Counted from the stretch's first letter, positions 31,196 through 54,500 are shown. The stretch: 64,000 nucleotides of DNA from Silurus meridionalis (GCF_014805685.1 NC_060907.1:5252992-5316991), one strand, 5' to 3'. A program made the numbers and translations. Notes: generated by a model from the letters alone, not told the origin.

Positions 31196-32023
31196 AGCTC
31201 GCTGTAAACCCTGCGCCAGTGTTCTTTCATCCTGAGGCCATTCAAGGAAATTACGTAGCCATGCTAGGAAAAGTCTGCACTCTTTCCCTCTTCTCCTCGT
31301 CCTCCTCCTTTTCCTCCTCCTCCTCTTCTTCCTCCCTTTTGTTTTTTTCTTTCATTATTTAATGATTTGGGGAGGTTTTCCTTTCGTTCCATTCCTTGTT
31401 TGTTTGTTTGTTTGTTTTGTTTTTTTATTTTCAATGTTGGGAAAGGGGGTTTTGCACAGATGGGTTTGACCCCAACCTCGTCAACCCATGAAGGAAAAAA
31501 AAAAAAAGAAAAAAGAAAGTAAGTCTTGTACATTTTCAACATTGTTGTTGTTTACAGCAGATCAAGGTTTTTTGTTTTTGTTTTCGTTTTTGTTTGTTAG
31601 GTTAATTTTTTCAGTGCATTAAATTATTTCCACCAGTATTACCACTGACTTTGAGCTTCTAGAGTTTTTTGTTGTTTTTTTTTAATATGGTGTATGTGTG
31701 TATGGAAGAGCCGTTCTGGGGAACAAAACCAAAACTGTTGCCTTATGTGTGTGAAAGTCTGGATGGATGGATAGAAGGATGGATGAATTGACGAACGGAA
31801 GAATGGATGGTGTATAATTTGGATGGACAGATAATGGATGGACAGAGAGACAGGGTTCTTGGCTTGCGAAAAACTTCTCATGTTTTCCGTTTCTGCATCA
31901 CACTGTACACCGTATTCCGCCTCTCACACAGTTTGTGACACCGCGGGGAAACGAGTACGAAAGAAAGACACTGCGGGTTTTTTTGTTTTTTTTTTTCTCC
32001 AGGTTTTGTTTTATTAAAATAAA
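31196..32023 (+). other. akt3: akt3 proximal 3' UTR with candidate poly(A) signal
   Basis: Sequence after the TGA stop is pyrimidine- and T-rich without transposon hallmarks, as expected of a UTR. A canonical AATAAA lies at 32,018-32,023. A second AATAAA at 35,522-35,527, followed by GT-rich sequence, could mark a distal end. Which is used is not visible. Confidence 0.45.
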
Positions 32024-32099
32024 GAGAGAGAATTCATTTACAATACGCAAAACTGCCAGTTAACCGTGAACCTCACTCAGGCGACGCCGAGCACAAACC

Positions 32100-32515
32100 A
32101 CCCAAACCAGAGAGAGAGAGAGAGAGAGACACACAAACAAACAGACATGGAGACAAGAAGACTAACAGAGAGACAAACAGACAGAGAGAGACTGAGGGAG
32201 GCTGAGAAAGACAGACAGAGAAACTAATAGAGAGATAAAGACTGATGGAGACAGACAGAAAGACCAATAGAGACAAACCAAGCGAGACAGACAGGGAGAC
32301 GGCAATAGACAGACAGGGAGAGACATAAATACGGAGAAAGACAGACAGGGAGATGGCAAGCGAGACCAATAGAGACAGAAAGACAGACGGACGAGTGTGA
32401 TAGACAGATGGAGAGATACTGATAGACAGACCGAGAGAGACAGTCAGAGAGAGTGATAGACAGATGGAGAGAGACAGACTGAGATGGACAGATGGAGAGA
32501 GACTGCCAGATGTGA
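32100..32515. repeat. GA-rich low-complexity tract (GACAGAnAGA-type)
   Basis: Purine-rich sequence built from AGAGAGA, AGACAGACAG and ATAGAGA words, without a fixed period. Confidence 0.8.
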
Positions 32516-32724
32516 AAAGGTTTGGTGTGGTTTGGCTGTGAAACAGAACTCAGTTACAGTATAGACAGAAAGTCAGAGCGCTGATCTGGGAGCAGTTTTT
32601 TTTCCTCGTCTGGAGGATTCCACACACATACAGTTTATGCAAAAGTTTGCTCCAAAATAAATTGAAAACTGTGTAAATCAAGAGTCAGAAAGACACTAAG
32701 TATGTACTGTAAGGGCAAAGTCCA

Positions 32725-33395
32725 CAGGGCAGTTAAGGCAGTGGAGATGTCTAAAGAGCAGTTAGGGCAGTGGAGGAGTCTAAAGGGTAGTTCGGGCAGG
32801 GAAGGAGTCAAAGGGCAGTGGAGGAGTCTAAAGGGTAGTTAGGGCAGTGGAGGATTTAAAGGGCAGTGGAGGAGTCTAAAGGGCAGTTAGGGCAGTGGAG
32901 GAGTCAAAGGATAGTGGAGAAGTCAAATGGCAGTGGAGGATTCTAAAGGGTAGTTAGGGCAGTGGAGGAGTCTAAAGGGCAGTGGAGGATTTTAAAGGGA
33001 AGTTAGGGCAGTGGAGGAGTCTAAAGGGCAGTGGAGGATTCTAAAGGGTAGTTAGGGCAGTGGAGGAGTCTAAAGGGCAGTGGAGGGTTCTAAAGGGTAG
33101 TTAGGGCAGTGGAGGAGTCTAAAGGGTAGTTAGGGCAGTGGAGGAGTCAAAGGGCAGTGGAGGATTCTAAAGGGTAGTTAGGGCAGTGGAGAAGTCTAAA
33201 GGGCAGTTAGGGCAGTGGAGGAGTCTAAAGGGTAGTTAGGGCAGTGGAGAAGTCTAAAGGGCAGTTAGGGCAGTGGAGGAGTCTAAAGGGTAGTTAGGGC
33301 AGTGGAGGAGTCTAAAGGGTAGTTAGGGCAGTGAAGGGGTCTAAAGGGCAGTGGAGGAGTCTAAAGGGCAGTTAGGGCAGTGGTGGGGTCTAAAT
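32725..33395. repeat. Minisatellite, unit about 29 bp
   Basis: More than 15 units built from TCTAAAGGGYAGTTAGGGCAG followed by TGGAGGAG, with some units lacking the TTAGGGCAG portion. Units are homogenised enough that blocks of two or three repeat as higher-order sets. Confidence 0.9.
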
Positions 33396-33501
33396 CAGGC
33401 TCTGGGTAACAGAAGTTCAGGGCCACTCTTTGTTTCTCTGTTTTTCAAGGTGTACAAACTTTTGCATTCGACTGTACTGGACTATATCTCTGATATCAGG
33501 G

Positions 33502-33528
33502 GTAAAAAAAAAAAAAAAAAAAAAAAAA
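33502..33528. repeat. Poly(A) tract
   Basis: A run of about 24 A bases; no LINE or SINE could be identified next to it. Confidence 0.8.
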
Positions 33529-33879
33529 CTGATCCCAAGATTGAACCTGCTCTGTTTATCAGAAGTTTTATAATCATTTACGATAGTATTTAATATGTAA
33601 AAACCAGAAGGGATACAAACAAGAATACAAACGGAAATAAATACATAAATATTATTTATAAATATTTACATGAATGAAAATAATATATAATGAGTTATAA
33701 AGAAGACGATATGAAACCCGGGTCATGGTTATCAAACCGTACTGGAGATCAGATGTCTGATACTCTGCGGAAACGTGTTGCCGTGCCGTATCGCGATATC
33801 AAAATGGTCTGGTGCGCGTACACACTCGGGAGCTGTATGTACAGAAACCTCACTACACGTCGTATTCTGTGGAAAAACC

Positions 33880-33914
<35 letters not shown>

Positions 33915-34315
33915 TCCCACTACAACCACCAAAAGATTCTCTTTCCACAAATCTTACTTTCATTTGTTCTGTATTTGTTTTCGTAGCTGCTGAAAGTGAC
34001 CTATGATGCCCTCCAGAAGTATTGGCACCTTTCAAGTGTGATTTTTTTTTGGAACACAGGCCAGTGGGGACGAGGAAGGGATTTTATACGTGTCCAACCG
34101 TGAATTTGTTCCCCGGGGACAGAGGGCGTGGCTAGGGTGGTGTTTTCTTGGTGACCAACTAGTGTTGCTGTGATTGACAGAAAATATAGAATCAAGGAAA
34201 AAGAGAAAGTAAGATGGCTCAGTTTCCTCTGTACACACACAGTTGGTGCATAGGTTTGTGGGTCACTTGTTTATTCGTTTTAGCTCCAAAATGAATGCAA
34301 AAATAAAAGTGGTAC

Positions 34316-34655
34316 AGTCTAAAGAGCAGTTAGGACAGTGGTAGAATCTAAAGGGTGGCATTTAAAGGGCAGTATTGTCAGTGGTGATGTCTAAAGGGCA
34401 GTTAGAACAAGGATAGTGGCACCATCTAAAGGGTGGGTTATAATGGCCAGTAGTGGCATCTAAAGGGTGGCATATAAAGGGTAGTTAGGACAATTGTAGT
34501 GTCTAAAGGGTGGCATATAAAGGGCAGTTAGGGTCGTGGTGGCATCTAAAATGTGGTTAGAGCAGTTAAGGCATCTAAAGAGTGGCATGTAAGGGGCAGT
34601 TAGAGCATTAGTGGCATCTAAAGGGTGGGATATAACGGGCAGTTAGAGCCCCTCC
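34316..34655. repeat. Diverged minisatellite related to the 32,725 array
   Basis: It contains repeated TCTAAAGGGTGGCATATAAA and GGGCAGTTAGG words. The shared TCTAAAGGG...GGGCAGTTAG core with the array 0.9 kb upstream suggests common origin; units here are more diverged. Confidence 0.8.
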
Positions 34656-34793
34656 TAACCTGAGTGCACAGTCAGTTTAGCCTTTTTGGTTCCATAGATT
34701 AGATCAATGGATAGATTTGACCATTTTATGAAAGGTGCCAATATTTTTGAATGATCTGGTCACCATGCATCAATCAAAATGCAGATATAACCT

Positions 34794-34795
<2 letters not shown>

Positions 34796-34837
<42 letters not shown>

Positions 34838-34961
34838 AATCTAATTAAATAGGACACTTCTCAATACAGATGCTCCCTAAGCCCAAATGTAATGGCACCC
34901 TGGTGTATCGGCGAACTACCTTCCACGTAAACTAAAGACTTTTGTCTTTTATGAAAATATT

Positions 34962-34992
<31 letters not shown>

Positions 34993-35000
34993 CCGTACCT
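34796..35000. repeat. (CA)n microsatellites
   Basis: Two (CA)n runs, about 34,796-34,837 and 34,962-34,985; another at 33,882-33,912. Confidence 0.9.
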
Positions 35001-35545
35001 GACCTCGTCCAGCTCGTCCAATCCAAACAGTCGTGTATTCGAAACGAAGCATTTTTCCCCCACAGTAGACCCGTAGTGTTGTTAGAAGACAATACTCGGT
35101 AAATAAATAAAACACAGGGAAAGAAAATCGCTGCTGTAGATTGTGCTAATTAAGCCCCGCCTCTTTTATATCTGCCCCAGTGAAACATGGATACTGAAAA
35201 TGTTTTTTTTTTTTCTTGATTCTGATTTTGCTAATAACGAAGCTACGTCAGGTTTTGTAAACGTTATGTTTTTGCGAGATGTTTCTCCCCTCCTGCGTGT
35301 ATTATTGCACCGCGGTTCAACAGAGGTGTGTGTCGATTTTACAGAAGAAGCAAAAAGACATGTTATGGATTACGTTTGTTTGTTTTTTTCCTCTTTGATT
35401 CCACTTTATTGATAAAGTTGGTTTGTTTGTTTTTTGTTTGTTTGAAGGCCAAAGCGATGCTGCAGGTTGACAGTCGAGTTTCCTGCTTTATTGCTGTTTG
35501 GTGATATTTATTTTAAGTTATAATAAAACGACTGAAAAATGAATC
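35001..35545 (+). other. Possible distal akt3 3' UTR end
   Basis: T-rich sequence lacking transposon features, with AATAAA at 35,522-35,527 and a GT-rich element (TTGTGCTGTTTGTCGTG) 20-40 bases on: a textbook-like poly(A) site on the + strand. akt3 is the only + strand gene upstream. No splice sites are needed for it to be reached from the akt3 stop. Confidence 0.35.
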
Positions 35546-35613
35546 TTGTGCTGTTTGTCGTGTTTCTAAAAAAATTAAAATGTAGTAGGAAGATGTGCGA
35601 AAGTTTGCACCCC

Positions 35614-35617
35614 CCCT

Positions 35618-35683
<66 letters not shown>

Positions 35684-35684
35684 G
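35614..35684. repeat. (GATA)n microsatellite
   Basis: About 17 tandem GATA units. Confidence 0.95.
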
Positions 35685-35934
35685 CATTTTAATTAAGAAT
35701 ACATAACAGTAAAAAGAATTACATAAATTCTGAAAAATCTTTTGGGGGTTTTTTTTGGTAATAACTAGTTTAAAATGATAAATTGTAATATAAAATAAAA
35801 TAGAGGAATTTTGAAATATGAGGAATTTCTCTCATCCAAAACCAATTACAAAGTGAAAACTTTTGCCCCCAGCTCTATATTCTCCTGATCAATATTCACA
35901 TTATCCCAATTTATTTTTTCCCTCAATGGTTACA

Positions 35935-36225
35935 CTATGGACAAAAAGTTTATGGACACCTGACCATAGTGCTTTTGGAATGAATGAATAAATAAATAAA
36001 TAAATATACAGGTAGACCCCAACTTACGATGTTGATAGGGACCGAAAAACCGGTCGTAATTCCATCAAGTCGAGAAGAGTGACTACTCTATGATGCGTTC
36101 CGACGCAGACATAAAAAAAGGCCCTGTAATCATATTTACATTTTTGAAGAAAAAAAATTTCCGTCTACGGTGACCGTTGTATTTCAGAAATGTCCTTAGT
36201 CGAGTGGTCGTAGATCAGGGTCTGA

Positions 36226-36284
<59 letters not shown>

Positions 36285-36664
36285 ATGGGTGTAACGATAC
36301 ACAAAATTCACGGTTCGGTACAATTTTGCAATTGCTCTACATTTAGGGAAAATAAAAATTCAAAACAAAAAACTGCTCGTCATTTTTTATTAACGCAGTT
36401 TATTTTTATTAAAATTTGTAATCAACATTTGGTTGGTCATATGGTTTACATTTAAAAAAAAATAATGTATAAAATGCCTGCTTGGTTAAATAATATATAA
36501 AATAATATTTCATAATATTTTATTAGATATAAAATAGAATTTTAAAAAATTATGCAATTACACTTTATATTAATTAAATACAATTAAAATAATGGATAGT
36601 TTACATTTTTTTAGACCACATTTGGCTAATAGATGTTTTTTCCATTTAATATGTAATTTTCTAA

Positions 36665-36716
<52 letters not shown>

Positions 36717-36960
36717 TTAACTGTTCTACTTATTTTAACCAATGTCTTCATTCCTTCCATTCTTCATTTATTCACTCCCTCGATGTGTGGATTTGTCAGG
36801 ATTTGCTAACTTGTTTCTATTTTTTGATACACCTGCCATTGTTGTGTTTTAAAGTTTAATAATAATTTAAAAAAATGTGCCAAAATTGCGAGGCGGAGAC
36901 TAAACATACTTGAGGTCCGCCACTTAAAATCTTTTTTTGAGGAACATACACGTATATACA
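35935..36960. mobile_element. MITE cluster: short TIR element, hAT-like element and AT arrays
   Basis: About 36,007-36,231 has imperfect inverted ends (TACAGGTAGACCCC left; the complement of TACACAGTCAGACCC right). A hAT-like end GGGTGTAACGATACACAAAA begins near 36,285. Its interior ('gcctgcttggttaaataat', 'caatgtcttcattccttcc') is shared with 58,900-59,720. (AT)n arrays lie at 36,230-36,281 and 36,668-36,714. 35,938-35,975 is a scrap of the GGACACCTGAC family. Confidence 0.6.
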
Positions 36961-36979
36961 CACATGTATATACAATGTG

Positions 36980-37440
36980 AAATCAAAAGTTTCAAGACTT
37001 GATTTGTAGCACTCCAGCAGATGGCAGCACAAGGTGGCACACACAATCACACAGTCACAGGGAGCACCGACCTTCACGAGTCAGCGTGCCAAAAGACATT
37101 GTCATGTGTACATCAGGAGCTGTGCAACTGGTGCTAATCTGACCACGTGTGCACCTCGTCAACGGGCTCTACTCACACGTGTGTTTCTCGCCGGAAACAA
37201 CACGATCTCACTTCTGCACCCACCAGACTCGCCAGATTTGGCTCCTGCTGACTTCGCCCTCTTCCAGAATTGATTATGAAGACGAAGATGCAGCTCACCG
37301 TTTAAACCCCCTTGTGGAGATCCAGTGCGCATCTTGACACGCTTCAAAAAGAGGAGGCATTCCAGGGGCCCTGGGGGGCGCTGTATTGCTGTGCAAGGAC
37401 TATTTTGAAGGTGATAGTGTGTAAACATAGATAAATAAAG
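36980..37440 (+). pseudogene. mariner-type transposase remnant
   Basis: The + strand translates to LLHPPDSPDLAPADFALFQN (37,215-37,273), the catalytic region of mariner transposases. After a frame change comes a C-terminal block resembling QGPWGALYCCARTILKVIV, where mariners have a YFEGD-like end. Only the 3' third is recognisable, with stops. Confidence 0.7.
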
Positions 37441-37532
37441 TACACAGAAACTCTATAAAGAAACTAAACATGAAAACAAAAACCCCCTCGTGCTTATAAA
37501 TTGATAGAAACCTTTGTTGTGTGTTTTGCTGT

Positions 37533-37538
37533 TTTATT
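37533..37538 (-). terminator. pus10: Candidate pus10 poly(A) signal
   Basis: AATAAA on the minus strand (TTTATT on +), about 170 bases beyond the pus10 stop codon. It is the first canonical hexamer downstream. Confidence 0.45.
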
Positions 37539-37704
37539 AACAGAAAATATACACGACATCATGAGAGTCAGGATCATGTTTCAATTTCAGAAGCAACACA
37601 TTACAAAGAAGGATGACATCATGTGGTGACATCATCAACTTCGCACTGAGCTCGTTCTTCCAGAGCGCTGCTTTGATAGTTTCCTCAGGATGGGTTTCAG
37701 TCGC

Positions 37705-48197
<10,493 letters not shown>

Positions 48198-48494
48198 CAC
48201 AAGGGGGACAAATATCTCTGAGAGACAATAAAAAAAGAAAGAAATGACCAGATCTCGTGTTTTCCGCAGGTTAGAGGTTGGATACTTAATCTATTACCCA
48301 AGCACCCAGTTATTTCTGTCTTTCATCAACACCAAACTATCAAGTCTATGAAACACTTTTCACTCCAGGTTTGTCAAGCGGACATTAACGGAGATCTTTA
48401 CATATTCTGTGAATTATTACATATTGGTTGAAATACATCCTGTAGATGCTACGAACTGAAACCTCAAGGACTGTTAGATACACATCCTGGGTAA
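48198..48494 (-). promoter_or_regulatory. pus10: Sequence upstream of the pus10 ATG exon
   Basis: A splice acceptor on the minus strand (TTATTGTCTCTCAG|AGATATT, exon from 48,217) lies 19 bases upstream of the ATG, so this is intron rather than promoter. The true first exon should be further right. A strong minus-strand donor, TTTGAAG|GTAAGTTT (exon edge 49,561), is a candidate for it. Confidence 0.4.
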
Positions 48495-48923
48495 GGGGTG
48501 TCACGGTACACGGCTTTCGGTTCGGGGCACATGTACAACCTGAGTTCCTACAGGAACGTATTAAGTGGCGGACCGCAGGTTTGTTTAGTCTCTGCCCCGC
48601 ACTGTTGTGTAATGTCACTCAGATTTTGTTTTGTGCATGCGCTAAATCGTGCCACTTCCTCCATCGCCAACAAATCCTGACAACTTTACATTTACATTTA
48701 CATTTGCGGCATTTGGCAGACGCCCTTATCCAGAGCGACTTACAACTGAGCAGGGGAGGGTCTTAGGGCTTTGCTCAAGGGCCCAGCAGTGGCAGCTTGG
48801 TGGTGGTGGGACACATATCGAGGGAGTGAAATGAATGAATGACGGAAGACATTCGTTAAAGTGTGCTGAAAAAAGTGGAAGAGTTAAAAAGATCGTATGT
48901 TTAGAAAATTCAATATTAAATGT

Positions 48924-48963
<40 letters not shown>

Positions 48964-49215
48964 TACACATCTGTATTAAATAAATTGTGTAACAAATGTA
49001 AATTATCTCATTTCAATTTATATAATTATATTTAATCAATTTAATTTTCAAAATGTAAACTGTTTATGTTCACAAATGTGAATGATAATAAACTGTGTTA
49101 ATAAAAAAACGACAAGCAATTTTATGGTTTGCATTTTCTCCCCATAAACGTACCGAAATTAAACCGAACCGAAACTTAAAAACCGAACCGTGTATTTTGT
49201 GTACCGCTACACCCC
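48495..49215. mobile_element. hAT-like non-autonomous element with nested SINE-like repeat and (CA)n
   Basis: The termini GGGGTGTCACGGTACAC and complement of GTGTACCGCTACACCCC match at 15 of 17 positions. Subterminal GGTTCGGG/AACCGAACC words are typical. A repeat at 48,682-48,812 ('cggcatttggcagacgcccttatccag') and (CA)n at 48,927-48,960 lie inside. No transposase is visible. It occupies much of the pus10-cct4 spacer. Confidence 0.75.
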
Positions 49216-49859
49216 AATCCTGGATACCTGAAGGACGGTGTGGGAGACATAGAAATGATGCTAATGTGTAAATATTACACTTTGGCCATGCCATGGTCCT
49301 GATGATGGACTTGATGACCAGCACATTAGGTCTGATCTGTGTCTGTGTCTGCATATCTGGCAACCCAGGCATCTTATACAGCATCTAAACACGCATTATA
49401 TATATTAATAATAATAATGATCAGTTTTATGAGACTGGTGTTTAAAGATATTTAGGATTTAATTATATTTGTATTGCCAGATTACAACATGGACCCCCAA
49501 AAACACGTGATATCATTTAGTGCATTGACTCAAATATTAGCTCATATACCCCAAACTTACCTTCAAATTCAGTATCAGATGCGATTTCACAGTAAATCCG
49601 ATTTCACAGTCAATCCGATCTACTTGAATTGAATTACATTAGATTAAATAACCGTGTGCACCATTATGCATGTGCTAGTGGTCTATGCAATAGGTAACGC
49701 TAGCAAATTATATATTTTTTTTTAAGTAACCATGTAACCGTATTTTTATTTTAAATGAACGTCACATAATTTCACCATACAGTGAAAAATTGTAACAAAT
49801 AAATACAATTACAGAGGCGTCTATTTCTTTTAAATAAACAATTAAGCCAGGCACGTGTT
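49216..49859. other. pus10-cct4 spacer
   Basis: No coding sequence. It holds the candidate donor of a non-coding pus10 first exon (exon edge 49,561, minus strand). The remainder is AT-rich and unremarkable. Confidence 0.4.
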
Positions 49860-50103
49860 CCGCCGCCTTAATGACGTCATATTAATGCGCCCGCCGTAAA
49901 GGGGTCCTTTCGTGTCTGTGGTCGCAGCCGGTGCCTCTTTCTGGAAGGTTCTTGTTGTAATTAAACGAGAGTCGAACCGAATCCGAATCCATCCGAGCTT
50001 TTGGAGCGCTGAGAGTGTCAGCAGGAGGTCCCGAGGTTCTCCTTCATCATCGGGAATTAAGAAATTGCTTAAATTTAGATCTAAAATAAACAATAGATAA
50101 AAG
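49860..50103 (+). promoter_or_regulatory. cct4: cct4 promoter and 5' UTR with CRE and heat shock element
   Basis: ATGACGTCAT at 49,871-49,880 contains a full palindromic CRE. TTCTGGAAGGTTC at 49,939-49,951 is three alternating nTTCn/nGAAn units with exact spacing, a complete heat shock element. CpG content is higher than in the flanks. The transcription start probably lies between about 49,960 and 50,060. The ATG at 50,104 has an A at -3. Confidence 0.65.
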
Positions 50104-51482
50104 ATGCCCGAAGCTGCGATTGCCGTGCCGAAGGGTCCGGTCGGGGGCAGAAACAACGGAGGCAAGAACAACGGAGGCACTTATGTGGACCGGGACAAAC
50201 CGGCCCAGATTCGGTATAGCAACATCAGCGCGGGGAAAGGTGAGATTATTTATAAAAATAATTATGATGAATCCTTCATTTATAGTGTTGCGGATCTTTG
50301 AGCTGTATAACGGAACCGTTCGGATGCTGTAAGAGAACCTTCTGGAAATACAGAGGTGTTGAGATCTTGAAGGCAAAAGGTGCATTGTGCTGGTTTAGCT
50401 CATGAGAAGCTCCATGTATGGTGATGCTGCAGGAACTGGAGCGACGCCCCAGTCTCAACCCGCCATGTTTCCCCAAATCAGGGCTGGACGATGTGATCTG
50501 CACTGCCGCATCGCGATACTCGATATGCGCGATATTGCACCTCGATATCTGCTATCAATGCAGTAAAATGCAATTTCTCGACCTTTGTGGTCTTATAAAG
50601 GTCTTAACATTGTAATTACATGATACATCTGGAATATACAGTAGAGTAATACGTTATGGATGGTGCAGAGTTGCATAGTGACGTGTGATATGATCAGCTG
50701 TTCAGTACAGGGGGAAAAAAAAAAAGCTACTCTGAGGAACCTGCAGCATCTGCCCTAGGGAAGAGTCTGTGGTTGAGTGCAGATGATTTCGTTGGGTGGT
50801 TTTCACCATCTTCTAAAGGGCTTTATGGTCCGAAGCAGTGCAGCTGCTGTACCACACTAAGATGCGGTTTGTGAAGATGCTCTCAATGGTACAGCGGTAC
50901 AAGTTCTCCAGTATTCTGTAGCACAGGCAGAACTTCTCAAGTCTCCTCAGAACATGCAGGTGCTGTTGTGCCTTTCTGATCAGTGATGTGAAAGCCACAT
51001 TTTTATTTCCCAGCACAATGAATCCCTGAGGTGCCCTGAAGTCTCTCACGTACCTTATTAAGACGTTTAATAATTTTTTCTGGGAAGGAGTCTCCACTCA
51101 ACCGCCGCTCTGGTTTGTTATTAGAAACGGATAAAAAGCGTACGATCTAACTGACTGCGTGTCTCGTTTCGCAGCCGTGGCAGATGCAGTCCGGACGAGC
51201 CTCGGCCCTAAAGGCATGGACAAAATGGTACGTTTTGTTTTTTATATTCCTCCGTTTTGCATATTTGTTGAAAATGAGTCTACTAGGGCGATATGATGAC
51301 GGTGCTGGTTTGTGTGGTAGATCCAGGACGGGAAAGGAGACGTCACCATCACTAACGACGGAGCCACCATCCTGAATCAGATGCAGGTTCTGCACCCTGC
51401 TGCTAAAATGGTGAGACGTGATGTCTTTCTGTAGGAGTCACAGTGATGAAGGGAAACATTTGCCATGATGATGATTACTGTG

Positions 51483-51536
<54 letters not shown>

Positions 51537-54500
51537 GCTGGTCGAGCTGGCCAAGGCTCAGGATATTGAGGCTGGAGATGGCACTACAACCGTGGTGGTG
51601 ATCGCCGGATCTCTTCTGGACAGCTGTGCCAAGCTACTGCAGAAAGGTACACACACATTTTAACCTTCTGTAGCACATGTTTGTGTGTGTGTGTGTATAA
51701 TATACATATTAGGGCTGTCAAAATTAACGCTTTAACAGAAATAAAATGATTTTTAACAGCACAAATTTTCAGGTTTGTTTGACAATTTTTATTTAAAATA
51801 TATTTAAATAATAAATATGAAGGGAAGTCAAACCCTTCAACGCAACACACATTTATTCGCGACACATCATTCTTAAAGGAGCCACGTTCCACATTTAACT
51901 GTGCACTAAAAAAATAAACATATAACTATATTTCTATTCTATAACATATTAATCATTTCCAGAGTGGAAAATCATTAAAGATCAAATTATTCATAATGAA
52001 GGGAGAAATTGAGTGAAATTTAATAGTTATAACATCTGGCACAATTAGTTATTGTATTAAGAAGTTAAAAAGTCTTGAAGTTTTAAACAGATACAAATGT
52101 GCGATTACTGATATTAGAAATCAGAGGGTAGGAAACGCCTGTATATGGACTGAATGTGGAGTCCTGCGTGATTATAATTAAAGTCATTAATAAACCTTGC
52201 CATGATGGTTCCTCAGGCATCCACCCGACCATCATCTCCGAGTCGTTCCAGAAGGCTGTGGAAAAGGGCGTGGAGGTCCTGAACTCCATCAGCCAGCCTG
52301 TGGAGCTGAGCGACCGCGAGACCCTGCTAAACAGCGCCACCACCTCGCTCTGCTCCAAAGTGGTATCCCAGTACTCCAGCCTGCTTGCCCCAATGGCCGT
52401 GGATGCAGTCATGAGGGTCATCGATCCGGCCACGTCCACCAGCGTCGACCTCCACAACATCAACATTGTCAAGAAGCTCGGGTGAGTCACGAGCGGTGCG
52501 GATGCTGTGCTTTCGTTCTGCAGCTCACCTGTCTAACACCTGGCCTTCATGTTTCTCCAGGGGGACCATCGATGACTGTGAGATGGTGGATGGTCTGGTT
52601 CTGACCCAGAAGGTAGTGAACAGTGGGCTGTCCCGTGTCGAGAAAGCCAAGATCGGCCTGATCCAGTTCTGCCTGTCTCCTCCCAAAACCGATGTACGTA
52701 CAGACCAAACGAGATTCGGTGTATATCCTACTAAAAATGTTTAAAATAGTTAAACTCTCCCTCCTTCTCTTTCTTTCTTTCTTTCTCTCTGAATCTCAAC
52801 GTATAGATGGCCCAAATTCACTCCTATCTCTAACCTTAACAACCCAAAGTGTTTTTCCCCCCCAGTTAAATCAATTTTCACATGAATTTCTCTTCTAATC
52901 CATTGCTTTCTCTTTCTCCTTCTCTTGTCCGGAGCAGATGGATAACCAAATCGTGGTGTCGGATTACGCACAGATGGACCGTGTACTCCGCGAAGAGAGA
53001 GCCTACATCCTCAACCTGATTAAGCAGATTAAGAAAGCCGGCTGCAACGTCCTGCTCATCCAGAAATCCATCCTCAGGTACGCAACAGGAGAATGTGCAC
53101 GCTTTAGTTTTGGCCCAGGTTTTTGGGGCAGTCTGCTTTGGGCAAGAGCTCGATAGTTTTTAAAATAGTACTGAACTTTTATTAAATGAAAAACAAATGA
53201 ATCTCAAATTTAAATAAAATAAATATGAATGTATTAATAAATATTGAGACATGCATTCAAAGTGAAACAAAAAGTAACAGTCCAAATAAATAGTCACATT
53301 GAAAATGAATAAACAAACACTTGAAATAACAGCATGTGGCATCAGTGATTCGCCTCTAGAGGTCGCTCATGTACTGTATAACGCAACCCTGAAAAACTAT
53401 GGGTATGGATTTGTATTGATCCAGCAATCAGATTCCGGTGCAGGTTAATCTGCAAAAAGGATGAATGGGTCGACCTCCAGTATAGACGTTAATTTTGTTT
53501 CTTATGCAATTATTCTCTCATGTATTTATGTATTAAATCCCACACACTGTCGCGATCTGGCACTTTTGTCTCTTAAAAAGCTGCTTTAAATTTTCCAGTA
53601 ACTAAATCAGTGTGTTTATCTCCAGCTTTAAAAACTTTCTTCACTACGCTGCTTTACACACCACTGCCCAGGGACTTTTTAAACACGCTGTATATAAATA
53701 AAAATATAAAAATCTTTTTGAAATGACTGTAAAAACGTAAAGCGCACTGTGCTGTTTTCTGTTTTAGTTTGCAATTATACCAAACTTTGGAAACTTGCAG
53801 GTTTTCTTTGGCCTGAATCTTCTCCTCGCCCCTCGCTGTTTTCCCCTCGTTCCTCCCATTTTTCATCCTGCAGCGTCTCCTGTGTTACCTGTACAGAGCG
53901 CAACAGTTTAGCGGGCAGTGCGTCAATAATAACGGTCCGTGGGGAAACAGTCCTGTTTAGTTAAATGGCCGAAATGAAACATCGAGGCAAATTAATTTCT
54001 CAAGTTATTTGAGGAATCGTTAAAACGCCCTACTTTACACACCGTGTGTGTGTGTGTGTGTGTGTGTGTGTAAGCATGCACTGTAACACCTTTTTGTGTT
54101 GTTTCAGAGATGCGCTGAGTGACCTTGCTCTTCATTTCCTGAACAAGATGAAGATCATGGTGGTGAAGGACATCGAGAGGGATGAAATCGAGTTCATCTG
54201 CAAGGTAAGAATCCAGTGCTCTTCATATCTGAGAATCTCGAGAAGCAGATTCGACCTGTTCTTGACTTTATGAAACACTTTTGATTTCATAAATTCAAAT
54301 TCGCAACGAATGTTTTCCAGACGATCGGCACCAAGCCCATCGCTCACATCGACCAGTTCACAGCGGAGATGCTGGGCTCGGCTGAGCTCGCTGAGGAGGT
54401 CAGCCTGGACGGCTCGGGCAAACTGGTCAAGGTGAGAGACCATGATCTGAGGACAGCTCGTGTCCTGCACTTGAGCTTGATTTATTGTATAGAGTTTGAT

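Noticed and set aside
36177..36455. A 92-residue frame starting MYFRNVLSRVVVDQ
   Set aside because: It spans a MITE end, an (AT)n array and an hAT-like end; composition only.
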